64,000 nt of DNA from Alkalihalobacillus sp. YIM B00296 (GTDB lineage Bacteria > Bacillota > Bacilli > Bacillales > Fictibacillaceae): assembly GCF_020179385.1 (NCBI RefSeq), contig NZ_JAIBLJ010000013.1, positions 34,329-98,328 of the forward strand. Reading direction: 5' to 3'. Position numbers and translations under genes: made by a program. Below are positions 35,506 to 44,282 of the stretch, piece by piece (position 1 is the first letter of the stretch; each line of letters starts with the position of its first letter). The notes below the pieces were generated by a model that did no database searches, had not been told where the DNA came from, and saw nothing but the letters and a program-made list of their open reading frames with translations.

Positions 35506-36741
35506 GTGTCAGACCTTCTTATCATTGGAGCTGGACCTGCTGGATTAAGTGCAGCAATTGCTGCAGCAGAAGAAGGACTATCTGTTACTGTGATTGACGA
35601 ATTTCCGAAGGCAGGAGGGCGTCTTCTCGGACAGCTTCATCAAGAACCAAACGGTGAATGGTGGAATGGTATACAGAAAGGAGAACAACTTAGTCAACGG
35701 GCTCATCAATTAGGAGTAACGATTCAGTGTGAGGTTTCCGTTTATGATATTAGTCAATCGAAAAATGGATGGGAAGTATACACCACTAGGGGGGAATACA
35801 AAGCTGAAAAACTACTTCTAGCTACAGGAGCTACAGAAAGTCCTATTCCAGTGAAAGGGTGGACCCTTCCAGGAGTAATGACCATAGGAGCAGCTCAGAT
35901 AATGGGAAATGTTCATCGAGTAAAGCCAGGAAATTCATGTATCATTATTGGAGCTAACGTGTTGTCTATGGCTATTGCGAATGAACTAAAGTTATGTGGT
36001 GTAAATGTTAAAGAAATAATTATTCCTAAAGCAGATATTACGTCAAACGAAGCTGGCAATCCAGAACAGGTTTTATCTTCTTTAATGCGATTAACACATC
36101 TTGCACCTACTCCTATACTTCGCCAACTAGGTAAAATAGGTAAAATGGTACATCCCAAAATTGCAATAAGACTTTTTCCGAAAAAAGGGATCAGAATGTT
36201 TGATATCCCACTTCGCCTTAAGACTGCTGCTCTAGAAATCGTAGGAGATCGTTTTGCTACCGGTGTACGGACAGTGAATATTAAGGCAAACGGTGAAATT
36301 GATCATACAAGTGAAAAAGTAGTGGACGCTGACTTTGTATGTATTGCGGGAGGATTAACCCCTTTATCAGAACTTGCTTCAATAATCGGTTGCTCATTCA
36401 AATATATACCAGAGTTAGGTGGTCATGTGCCAGTGCACAATGAACAAATGCAGACGAATATTCCTGGTCTTTATGTAGCTGGAAATATAACAGGTATTGA
36501 AAGTGCGAAAGTAGCAATGGCTCAAGGAAGAGTTGCTGGGTTGGCTATAGCTGCAGATATTACTAACGATTGGGAGCAAATGGAGACGTCAATAAATAAA
36601 GCAATTGAGAATGTAAACATTACCAGAGATAAAGCTTTAATCCAGTTTCATCCTGGTATTTCTGATGCACGTAAGAAGTTCTATCAAAAGTCTGAAGTTA
36701 ATCTAACACAAATATCGAAAATTAAAAAAAGGGAAGCTTAA
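35506..36741 (+). CDS. FAD/NAD-binding subunit of amino-acid dehydrogenase (HcnB-like)
   Basis: 411 residues, pyridine-nucleotide-disulfide-oxidoreductase fold. It has LLIIGAGPAGLSAAIAAAEE (FAD), then LLATGATESPIPVKGWTLPG, a second nucleotide-binding segment, and the closing FAD motif IPGLYVAGNITGI. It matches the alpha/HcnB subunit of hydrogen-cyanide-synthase-like and D-hydroxyproline dehydrogenase complexes but without the C-terminal BFD domain, which is encoded separately at 34907. GTG 35506 is the start. It ends the contiguous set of four dehydrogenase genes. Confidence 0.9.
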   Translation: MSDLLIIGAGPAGLSAAIAAAEEGLSVTVIDEFPKAGGRLLGQLHQEPNGEWWNGIQKGEQLSQRAHQLGVTIQCEVSVYDISQSKNGWEVYTTRGEYKAEKLLLATGATESPIPVKGWTLPGVMTIGAAQIMGNVHRVKPGNSCIIIGANVLSMAIANELKLCGVNVKEIIIPKADITSNEAGNPEQVLSSLMRLTHLAPTPILRQLGKIGKMVHPKIAIRLFPKKGIRMFDIPLRLKTAALEIVGDRFATGVRTVNIKANGEIDHTSEKVVDADFVCIAGGLTPLSELASIIGCSFKYIPELGGHVPVHNEQMQTNIPGLYVAGNITGIESAKVAMAQGRVAGLAIAADITNDWEQMETSINKAIENVNITRDKALIQFHPGISDARKKFYQKSEVNLTQISKIKKREA

Positions 36742-36797
36742 CTTCTAGTAACAAATCATTATTATCCATTGGTAACCAGACTATGAAAGGTGGAAGC

Positions 36798-37406
36798 GTG
36801 AAAATTATGAGACTTTTACTAGTAGGCGCAACTGGTACTCTTGGAACAGCGGTTGCAAATGAAATGAAATCTGATGCGGATATTATAAGTGCGGCTAGAA
36901 CGAATGCTGATGTGAAGGTAGACATTACATCAACTGAGAGTATTAAAGAGATGTTTAATAAAGTTGGTGAAATTGATGCACTAGTCTGCACAGCTGGGGC
37001 GGCCCACTTTGGTCACGTAAGAGAAATGACCCCCGAGCAAAATTTAGTGGCTGTTAATAGTAAACTTCTTGGACAAATTAATTTAGTCCTTCATGGTCTT
37101 GATTACATTCGGGAAAATGGAAGTATTACATTAACTACAGGTATTTTAATGGACGATCCGTTAGTAACAGCATCTTCAGCTGCCATGGCAAACGGGGGAG
37201 TGCAAGCTTTTGTGAAGTCTGCGGCAATTGAACTACCTAAAAATATTCGTATTAATAATGTAAGCCCAACGATGGTTACTGAAGCAAAAGAAAAGTATGG
37301 TTCGTTGTTTAAAGGGTTTAAACCTAGAGAAGCTAAAGATGTAGCCCTTGCATACAAGAAAAGTATTCTAGGAGCCCAGTCCGGTCAAACTTATAAAGTT
37401 TATTAA
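36798..37406 (+). CDS. short-chain dehydrogenase without the catalytic Tyr
   Basis: About 202 residues. The GTG at 36798 fits the AAAGGTGG site, and ATG 36783 lies before it. The Rossmann N-terminus LLLVGATGTLGTAVANEM and the NNVSP strand are present. Where classical SDRs have Y-x-x-x-K this one has SSAAMANGGVQAFVKSAAI with no Tyr, as in a small subgroup of unusual SDRs. It is therefore likely an atypical reductase or a non-catalytic nucleotide-binding protein. Its position 56 bp after the flavoprotein gene suggests the same operon. Confidence 0.85.
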   Translation: MKIMRLLLVGATGTLGTAVANEMKSDADIISAARTNADVKVDITSTESIKEMFNKVGEIDALVCTAGAAHFGHVREMTPEQNLVAVNSKLLGQINLVLHGLDYIRENGSITLTTGILMDDPLVTASSAAMANGGVQAFVKSAAIELPKNIRINNVSPTMVTEAKEKYGSLFKGFKPREAKDVALAYKKSILGAQSGQTYKVY

Positions 37407-37538
37407 CTTCTTATTTGACTACATTTATCACCATCTAGTAAATATTTTAGATTTTTATTTGGTACAAGTTAAAAGTGATTTTTCTGTTCAGAAGAAAAAA
37501 GTGTCAATAAACTAACTTAATCTTAAAGGGGTATGAAT

Positions 37539-38678
37539 ATGATAATTGGTGTGCCTCGAGAAGTAAAAAACAATGAACACCGGGTAGCGCTGACACCTAA
37601 CAATGTCGCTGTCTATATTAATGCTGGACATAAAGTGCTAATTGAAAAAAATGCAGGTCGTGAAAGTGGGTTTACCGATAATGATTATATCAATGCAGGA
37701 GCAATGATTGTGCCGGATTCTCAAAACGCTTGGGATGTAGATATGGTCATTAAAGTAAAAGAACCGATTGAATCAGAATATAAGTTTTTTAAAGAGGGTT
37801 TAATTCTATACACATATTTACATTTAGCTCCTGAGCCAAATCTTACTCAATCTCTTTTAGAAAACGGAGTTATTGCTATAGCGTATGAAACGATCCAGTT
37901 AGAAAATGGTTCTCTTCCCTTATTAACACCTATGAGTGAAGTAGCAGGGCGTATGTCAGTACAAATAGGTGCTCAGTTTTTAGAAAACAGTAAAGGTGGA
38001 AAGGGAGTATTGCTTGGAGGAGTTCCTGGTGTTGCTCCGGCAGAAGTAGTGATTATAGGGGGAGGCGTAGTAGGAACGAATGCTGCCAAAATGGCCTTAG
38101 GCTTAGGAGCCAGTGTAACAATACTAGACATAAGTGCAGATCGTTTACGGCAATTGGATGACCAGTTTAATGGACAGTTAAAAACCATAATATCTAACCC
38201 TCAAACAGTAAGACTTGCAGTAAAATCTGCTGATTTGTTAATCGGAGCAGTTTTAGTACCAGGAGCCCGAGCCCCACAAATAGTTACAGATGATATGGTT
38301 AAAGATATGCGGGCGGGGTCTGTAATCGTCGATGTTGCAGTTGACCAGGGAGGTTCGATTGAAACAATTGATCATATAACAACTCATGCTGACCCTACTT
38401 ACGTCAGACATAATGTAGTCCATTATGCTGTAGCAAATATGCCTGGTGCTGTCTCACGAACTTCTACCATTGCTTTAACAAATGTCACAACGCAATTTGG
38501 ATTGGAAATTGCAAATAAAGGGTATGAAAAAGCCGCTTTGGATAATCCTGCCTTAGCAAAAGGGATTAATGTTATGAATGGTAAAGTCACTCTAGAAGGA
38601 GTAGCTGATGCACATGGGTACACCTATACAAATATTTATGAGGCACTTGAAAATAAAAAATATGTAATGACTTCTTAA
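37539..38678 (+). CDS. ald: alanine dehydrogenase
   Basis: 379 residues, full-length NAD-dependent alanine dehydrogenase: [20 protein letters not shown] at the start, the substrate loop TYLHLAPEP, and the NAD site [40 protein letters not shown] is a strong signature. It interconverts L-alanine and pyruvate plus ammonia. ATG 37539 is chosen because AAAGGGG lies 7 nt upstream. In this island it would recycle the alanine made by the pyruvate-dependent aminotransferase (28975) and also degrade alanine imported by the AGCS symporter. A strong terminator follows. Confidence 0.96.
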   Translation: MIIGVPREVKNNEHRVALTPNNVAVYINAGHKVLIEKNAGRESGFTDNDYINAGAMIVPDSQNAWDVDMVIKVKEPIESEYKFFKEGLILYTYLHLAPEPNLTQSLLENGVIAIAYETIQLENGSLPLLTPMSEVAGRMSVQIGAQFLENSKGGKGVLLGGVPGVAPAEVVIIGGGVVGTNAAKMALGLGASVTILDISADRLRQLDDQFNGQLKTIISNPQTVRLAVKSADLLIGAVLVPGARAPQIVTDDMVKDMRAGSVIVDVAVDQGGSIETIDHITTHADPTYVRHNVVHYAVANMPGAVSRTSTIALTNVTTQFGLEIANKGYEKAALDNPALAKGINVMNGKVTLEGVADAHGYTYTNIYEALENKKYVMTS

Positions 38679-38773
38679 ATTTGATGGTTAACTTGTTTAA
38701 TAGATATCAGCCATGTGCTGGTCAAGTCTGAGGTTTGAAAACTAGAATTGGAATATGGCGGGTCAAGGCCATT

Positions 38774-38822
38774 TTAAATACCCACACAAACATAAGCATC
38801 AACGTTTGTGTGGGTATTTTTA
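38774..38822 (+). terminator. strong terminator after ald
   Basis: Perfect stem AAATACCCACACAAAC / GTTTGTGTGGGTATTT followed by TTATA. Marks the end of the catabolic island. Confidence 0.92.
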
Positions 38823-38999
38823 TACAGAGAACACTACACGGGAGCATAGCGTTGAAGCTTATCTGTTTTTTATTATTTTGGCTCTGTTAAAAAATAAAAA
38901 TTTTCAAAAAATAAAAAAGGAAAAAACGTTATCACAGAGAATTGTTTTTGTAAAGTCTTAATAAAGTCATTGGAAAAAGTAATTCAAGGAGAAAATCAT
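38823..38999. other. boundary between low-GC island and sugar region
   Basis: AT-rich leader of the ROK regulator gene. From here on the base composition and third-codon positions look clearly richer in G and C than in 25-38 kb. Confidence 0.4.
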
Positions 39000-40208
39000 A
39001 TGAAAAGAACAGGCGACTTGAAGTTGATCCAGGAATTGAACCGCTTCATCATTCTGGATACGATCAGGCAAAAGGGCCCGATATCCAGGAGTGACATTGC
39101 CAAATTGAATAAAATAAGCCCGACCACCGTCACTTCAGCTGTTTCTGTATTGATCAGGGACGGCCTTGTCCAAGAGGGAGGGACAGGCGAATCAAAAGGA
39201 GGCAGGAAACCGATATTAGTCAGGTTCGTCCCTGACAGGCACTTTATCATCGCAGTATCCATCACGAATTCCAACATAACCATCGCTGAAATGAATCTGG
39301 ATGCCAAGGTTTCGAGGAAAGAAGCGTATCCAGTCGGAAAATTGAAGGGAAGTAAGCTTGTCGACCACATTATAACAAGCTTGGAAACTTTCTTATCGTA
39401 CTATCTTGATCTTATACCGTGCATCGGCATATCCATCATCACCCCTGGTATCGTCGACCCGGCCAACGGTGTGATCCGTTACAACCCGAAATTGGACCTG
39501 AAAGAAGTTCCATTGAAAGACATCGTCCATGAAAAGTTCCATCTTAAAACGATCGTCGACAATGATTCGAATGCACTTGTGCTCGCTGAAAAAAACTTCG
39601 GTGATTACAAGGATCACAAAAACCTCATCTATATCACGGTGGGAGAAGGGCTTGGTGCAGGGATCTTTGTAAACGGTTCCATTTTCCGGGGATTTCATGG
39701 AGGTGCTGGCGAGTTTGGGCATATCAGCATCGACCGGAATGGTGTCCGTTGTGACTGTGGTAACAGAGGGTGTCTTGAAAACTATGTGAATTGGCCAGCG
39801 ATTTATTCAAGAATTTTATCTGCCATTGCGAGAGGCAGAAAAACGACCATTTCTGAAATGACGAAAGGAGATATGAATCAAGTCACTATGGGTACCTTCA
39901 TAGAAGCTCTTCAAAAAGGAGATGGGCTAGCAACAGAAATCATGTTTGAAATCGCTGATTATCTCTCAACGGGGATCATTAATCTGACCAACTTGTTCAA
40001 CCCGGATATCATCATCATCGGAGGGGATTTGTTTTGTCATGATCATTCTTATTTGAAGAGAGTGGAAGCCCATGTAAAAGAAAACGGCATGTCGATTTTG
40101 ACGGATGGTTTGAAGGTGAAACTGTCATCTCTCGGTGAAAATTTTGAGCTTGTAGGAGCTGCAGCCATCCTATTGAATGAAGTATTTCAATTTTCTTTAA
40201 CTACATAA
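39000..40208 (+). CDS. ROK-family (NagC/XylR type) transcriptional regulator
   Basis: 402 residues from ATG 39000 (CAAGGAG site). The N-terminal winged HTH (PISRSDIAKLNKISPTTVTS) is fused to a ROK sugar-kinase-like domain with GEGLGAGIFVNGSIF and the zinc motif CDCGNRGCLENY. Such repressors bind sugar or sugar phosphate and control nearby sugar genes. The ATP-binding region is not that of an active kinase as far as can be judged. It probably regulates the cluster up to 45270, whose transporter is already broken. Confidence 0.92.
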   Translation: MKRTGDLKLIQELNRFIILDTIRQKGPISRSDIAKLNKISPTTVTSAVSVLIRDGLVQEGGTGESKGGRKPILVRFVPDRHFIIAVSITNSNITIAEMNLDAKVSRKEAYPVGKLKGSKLVDHIITSLETFLSYYLDLIPCIGISIITPGIVDPANGVIRYNPKLDLKEVPLKDIVHEKFHLKTIVDNDSNALVLAEKNFGDYKDHKNLIYITVGEGLGAGIFVNGSIFRGFHGGAGEFGHISIDRNGVRCDCGNRGCLENYVNWPAIYSRILSAIARGRKTTISEMTKGDMNQVTMGTFIEALQKGDGLATEIMFEIADYLSTGIINLTNLFNPDIIIIGGDLFCHDHSYLKRVEAHVKENGMSILTDGLKVKLSSLGENFELVGAAAILLNEVFQFSLTT

Positions 40209-40288
40209 TTTTCGCAGTGGAAAAAGTTAATGAGGCTCAACGACAAAACGCTTGATAAAACATGGAGGAATGAACTTTGATCCATTAA

Positions 40289-40432
40289 GAGACGCTGATC
40301 GTTGATGCCTATAAGCGGTCCTTCGGCTCTTTTGATCTTGGGATGGGTGCGACGATCGCTGTCGTCATTTTCATGATTTTGCTCAAGTTTACGATTGCGT
40401 ATAAACGCTTATTGATGAAACAGGAATCTTAA
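40289..40432 (+). pseudogene. 3' fragment of a sugar ABC permease (UgpA/MalF type)
   Basis: Only the last 47 codons survive: ETLIVDAYKRSFGSFDLGMG, a hydrophobic helix (AVVIFMILLKFTIAY) and KRLLMKQES before the stop. This is the final membrane helix of a binding-protein-dependent permease. The rest of the gene and the expected solute-binding protein gene are missing. Confidence 0.7.
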
Positions 40433-40452
40433 CACCTTTGGAGGTGAAAAGG

Positions 40453-41227
40453 ATGACGAAAAACTTGAATCACCTGTTCATCCATGCAATGCTCCTGTTC
40501 TTGTTCGCTTTGTTGCTGTTCCCGGTCATCGTCATGGTCTCTACGTCGTTACTAACCTTTGAAAATGGGTGAACTATTTCAATGTTTGGCTCGGAGACTA
40601 TCAATTCAGTTTGCCATTTTTCAATAGCTTATTCATATCCACCTTTACAGCTGTCATAACGATTGCGCTGGCATTTCCAGCAGCTTATGCGCTTACACGG
40701 TTCACATTTTTTGGCCAAAACGCCTTGATATTCATCGTCCTGGTGACCCGATGTTTTCGCCTATCGTTTTAATTGTGGGACTTTATCAGCTCATGCAAGG
40801 CTTATAATCTATTAAACAAGATCATCATCACGAACTGTGCCTTCACTTTGCCAATGGCCGTTTGGCTGTTGCATGGTTATCTGAAAAATGTACCTGTCGA
40901 GCTGGAGCAAGCGGCCTCAGTGGATGGCTATTCAAGAGTAAAAGGGATCAAGATCATCGTCCCATTGTCAGCTCCAGGAATTTCAATGGCATCCATCTAT
41001 GCCTTCATCATGTCGTGGAACGACTTATTGATTCCGTTGATTTTCATTTCCAAATCGGAGATGCGGCCCATCAGCTTGGCACTGACAGACTTTGTCGGTC
41101 AAAATGTGATCTATTGGCACGAGATGATGGCTGCAAGCATCATTTCGACGGTGCGATTGCCGTAATGTTCAGTTTTGTTCAAAAATACTTTATAAAAGGC
41201 TTCATGTCAGGAGCTGTGAAAGAATAG
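40453..41227 (+). pseudogene. sugar ABC permease (MalG/UgpE type), multiple frameshifts
   Basis: ATG 40453 with a GGAGG site starts a MalG-type permease, but the frame breaks at least four times: after LLTFENG (about 40570), near 40750, before about 40800 and near 41155. Joined, the pieces contain FFNSLFISTFTAVITIALAF, LTRFTFFGQNALIFIVLV, and the EAA loop ELEQAASVDGYSRVKGIKII. The usual end YFIKGFMSGAVKE is present. All segments are in order, so the gene is full length but dead. Confidence 0.82.
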
Positions 41228-41242
41228 AAGGGAGAGATTTCA

Positions 41243-42256
41243 ATGCATCATGTGTTAATTCTGGGAGCAGGTACGATGGGGAAGGTGCATGCAGCGGCTT
41301 ATGCTGAGATGGATGACGTACAAGTAGTCGGGATCGTGGACAGTGATTATGAAAGAGCAGCCAAGGTTGCTTCCCCACTTGGTGCGCCGGTCTTTGCATC
41401 AGTCGATGAAGCACTGTCCACACTCGATTATTTAAATATAGTCGATATATGCTTGCCTACCTTTATGCATAAAGAAATGGTCTTTCGGTTCGCGGAGATT
41501 GGGATCGATATCATCTGCGAGAAACCGATCGCCCGCACCCTTGAGGATGCGAGGGGGATCATCGATTTCTGTAGAGAAAAGAATGTAAAGCTGTTCGTCG
41601 CACACGTAGTCCGTTTCTTTCCTGAATATAAGTTGGCGAAAAAACGGATTGAAGAAGGGGCCATAGGCAAACCTGCAGTGGCTCGTACGTTTCGCGGGGG
41701 AATCTTTCCGACAGGCTGGAACGATTGGTATGCCGATTTTAATTACAGCGGCGGTTTGATCCTCGATATGATCATCCATGATTTTGACTATTTGCGATGG
41801 ATGTTCGGGGAAGTGGAACGAGTCTATGCCAAAAGCTTGTTAGGTAGGAATTTACTGCGCCTTGATTATGCCCTGGTCACCCTCCGCTTTAAAAGCGGGG
41901 TAATCGCCCATGTGGAAGGCTCGTGGGCACATGAGGGATTTACGACGAGATACGAGATTGCCGGACAGAAAGGAATCATTGACTATGACAGTGCACAAGA
42001 AACACCACTTGTCATGAAGAGCAAGAAGGATGGAAAGGGGACTGGTGGAGTTGCGGTTCCGGAAAGTCCAATGAAAAAGAACCCTTATTATCTGGAGCTT
42101 GAACACTTTTTATCGTGCATCGAACGAGATGAGGAACCGAAAGTGACAGCAGAAGACGCTTATAAAGCGGTAGAAATTGCAGTTGCTGCTCTGGAGTCGA
42201 CCCAGTTCGGAAAGCCTGTTGCTCTGAATTCAGAAGAGGTACACCCGCGAGTTTAA
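41243..42256 (+). CDS. Gfo/Idh/MocA-family oxidoreductase 1
   Basis: 337 residues. N-terminal NAD(P) fold VLILGAGTMGKVHAAAYAEM, the CEKPIAR motif with the catalytic-lysine region at about residues 92-99, and the substrate domain with GGLILDMIIHDFDYLRWMFG containing the usual D...H pair. Family enzymes oxidise or reduce sugars, inositols or their derivatives. ATG 41243 has an AGGGAG site, 15 bp after the broken permease. It is 12 bp from the second family member, so the two probably work in one pathway, for example on successive steps of a 3-keto-sugar or inositol route. A decayed second copy of its 5' part lies at 61579. Confidence 0.92.
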   Translation: MHHVLILGAGTMGKVHAAAYAEMDDVQVVGIVDSDYERAAKVASPLGAPVFASVDEALSTLDYLNIVDICLPTFMHKEMVFRFAEIGIDIICEKPIARTLEDARGIIDFCREKNVKLFVAHVVRFFPEYKLAKKRIEEGAIGKPAVARTFRGGIFPTGWNDWYADFNYSGGLILDMIIHDFDYLRWMFGEVERVYAKSLLGRNLLRLDYALVTLRFKSGVIAHVEGSWAHEGFTTRYEIAGQKGIIDYDSAQETPLVMKSKKDGKGTGGVAVPESPMKKNPYYLELEHFLSCIERDEEPKVTAEDAYKAVEIAVAALESTQFGKPVALNSEEVHPRV

Positions 42257-42268
42257 GGAGGAGTTTTC

Positions 42269-43243
42269 ATGAAAATCGGAATCATAAGTTTTGCTCATAT
42301 GCACGCCTTTAGCTATGCCAGATCCATTCAACAAATCGACGGGGTCGAACTGGCTGGAATTGCAGACGACAACGCATCCCGTGGTGCAAAAATGGCTGAT
42401 ACTTTCCAGACCGACTACTACCGGGATGTCGATTCATTGCTGGGTACGGAAATCGATGCTGTGATCGTCACTTCGGAAAACGTGCATCACGTGGATCATG
42501 TGATTGCAGCTGCTCAGGCAGGGAAACACGTCCTGTGTGAGAAACCATTGGCGACCAATATCGTAGATGCAAAAAAAATGATCGCCCTGTGCAAGGAAAA
42601 CGGAGTCATCCTCCAGACAGCATTTCCTGTCCGCTTCAATACATCGATCATCCGGGCGAAGGAGCTGGTGGAAGCGGGGAAACTAGGACGAATCCTTGCC
42701 ATGAAGGGAACGAACCGGGGAACCAATCCAGGTGGATGGTTCATTGATCCGAAAAAATCAGGCGGCGGTGCGGTGATGGATCACACTGTCCATGTAGTGG
42801 ATGTCATGCGCTGGTTGATGAAAGCAGAGGTAAATGAAGTCTATGCTGAAGTCGACCAGCTGATTTCTAAAGAAAAGATTGATGATTGCGGCATTCTTAC
42901 ACTGGAATTCACAAATGGAGTATTCGCCACATTGGATTGCAGCTGGAACCGTAACAAGACTTACCCGACATGGGGGGACGTCACTCTTGAAATCATCGGC
43001 ACAGATGGTACGGTTTCGATCGATGCGTTTGCCCAGAAAGTGAATGTCTACAGTGATGACAAAGGATTGGCGTGGGATTTCTGGGGTGATGACATGGATT
43101 TTGGATTGATCCAGGATTTTGTCACAACCGTAATGAACAAGCAACAGCCTTCCATCACGGGCGAGGATGGGATGAGGGCGGTAGAAGTGGCGATTGCCGC
43201 CTATGAATCAGCATTTAGGAAAAAGCCTATAAACATTGGCTGA
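42269..43243 (+). CDS. Gfo/Idh/MocA-family oxidoreductase 2
   Basis: 324 residues. MKIGIISFAHMHAFSYARSI differs from the standard GxGxxG start, as in a subgroup with a diverged nucleotide loop. CEKPLATNIVDAKKM and GGGAVMDHTVHVVDVMRWLM are clear. TAAGGAGG precedes ATG 42269. With gene 1, the isomerase at 43434 and the ROK kinase at 44275 it forms a sugar-modifying operon. The extreme 3' part (coding about residues 295-322) is also found in the remnant at 61700-61811. Confidence 0.92.
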   Translation: MKIGIISFAHMHAFSYARSIQQIDGVELAGIADDNASRGAKMADTFQTDYYRDVDSLLGTEIDAVIVTSENVHHVDHVIAAAQAGKHVLCEKPLATNIVDAKKMIALCKENGVILQTAFPVRFNTSIIRAKELVEAGKLGRILAMKGTNRGTNPGGWFIDPKKSGGGAVMDHTVHVVDVMRWLMKAEVNEVYAEVDQLISKEKIDDCGILTLEFTNGVFATLDCSWNRNKTYPTWGDVTLEIIGTDGTVSIDAFAQKVNVYSDDKGLAWDFWGDDMDFGLIQDFVTTVMNKQQPSITGEDGMRAVEVAIAAYESAFRKKPINIG

Positions 43244-43433
43244 TGCATGTGTAAATGATGAAGTATAGAGTATTATAAGACCCTTTAATTGTGAAAAACC
43301 GGATGTAAAGTCCTCAAAAAGGCTATATAGGTTAGCATTATTTAGAGCTTACCAAGCTGGGGGTATGATCAATATTATAAGACCTGATCGTCATGATAAA
43401 CAACGATTCAATAATGGATTGGAGAGTGTGTGA

Positions 43434-44282
43434 ATGAACAAAGGTATAAATGCTTGGTGTTTCCCTGAATCCTATTCAATAGAGGACATTTTCAAGTCAG
43501 CCAGTGGCCATAGATATGAAGGGGTGGAGTTGAACCTCTCTGATGATCCATCTGCACCATTGCCACTGAATTTGAAAGACAAAGACTTGATGGACATCAA
43601 ACTGAAAGCTTTAGACGCAGGCCTATCCCTTCCCAGTTTATCGACAGATTTATTATGGAAGTACCCGTTGACAGACGAGGATGCAAATATACGCCAGAAA
43701 GGGCTGGCCATCGTTGAAGAGATGATCCGGATGGCGGTAGTTTTTGAAGCCGATACCGTACTGGTTGTGCCGGGGGTCGTCAATGAGCAAGTATCGTATG
43801 AAAAAGCGTACGGAAGTTCACAGGAATCATTGCGAAAGTTGCTACCCCTTGCTGAAAAAGCTGGCATTACAATCGGAATTGAGAATGTCTGGAATAAATT
43901 CCTATTAAGTCCTCTTGAGATGCGACAGTTTGTAGATGAATTTGAAAGTCCGAACATAGGTGTTTATTTCGATGCTGGCAATGTATATCCATTCGGATAT
44001 CCAGAGGACTGGATCAAAATTCTTTCTGACCGTATAAAATCGGTTCATGTCAAAGACTTTAAAGCAAGTGTTGGAAATACAAATGGGTTTGTTCCTCTTT
44101 TGGCAGGAGATATTAAATGGAACCGTGTAACAGATGCGCTGGAGGAAATCGGGTATGAAGGATTCATCATTCCTGAAATCCCTCCACATCAACATTTTCA
44201 CCAGTCTTTCATAGGAAACCTTACTGACACGATGGACGAAATCTTTCCTTTCAAGAGGCAACAGGAGGATACACATGAATAA
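43434..44282 (+). CDS. sugar phosphate isomerase/epimerase (xylose isomerase-like TIM barrel)
   Basis: 282 residues, AP-endonuclease-2/xylose-isomerase-like barrel. The metal ligands are seen as Glu in GITIGIENVW, Asp in GVYFDAGNVYP, His in IKSVHVKDF and Glu in FIIPEIPP, the pattern of UlaE/hexulose-phosphate or tagatose-type 3-epimerases. Start ATG 43434 with a GGAGAG site. A 190-bp gap before it could hold its own promoter. Its last 8 bp overlap the ROK kinase gene, so they are translationally coupled. Substrate is not deducible. Confidence 0.9.
   Translation: MNKGINAWCFPESYSIEDIFKSASGHRYEGVELNLSDDPSAPLPLNLKDKDLMDIKLKALDAGLSLPSLSTDLLWKYPLTDEDANIRQKGLAIVEEMIRMAVVFEADTVLVVPGVVNEQVSYEKAYGSSQESLRKLLPLAEKAGITIGIENVWNKFLLSPLEMRQFVDEFESPNIGVYFDAGNVYPFGYPEDWIKILSDRIKSVHVKDFKASVGNTNGFVPLLAGDIKWNRVTDALEEIGYEGFIIPEIPPHQHFHQSFIGNLTDTMDEIFPFKRQQEDTHE

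Noticed and set aside
31948..36741. Hydrogen cyanide synthase (hcnABC)
   Set aside because: The subunit types match, but the same complex with DapA-family, racemase and ALDH genes is the layout of amino-acid dehydrogenases. Cyanide production is not suggested by the context.
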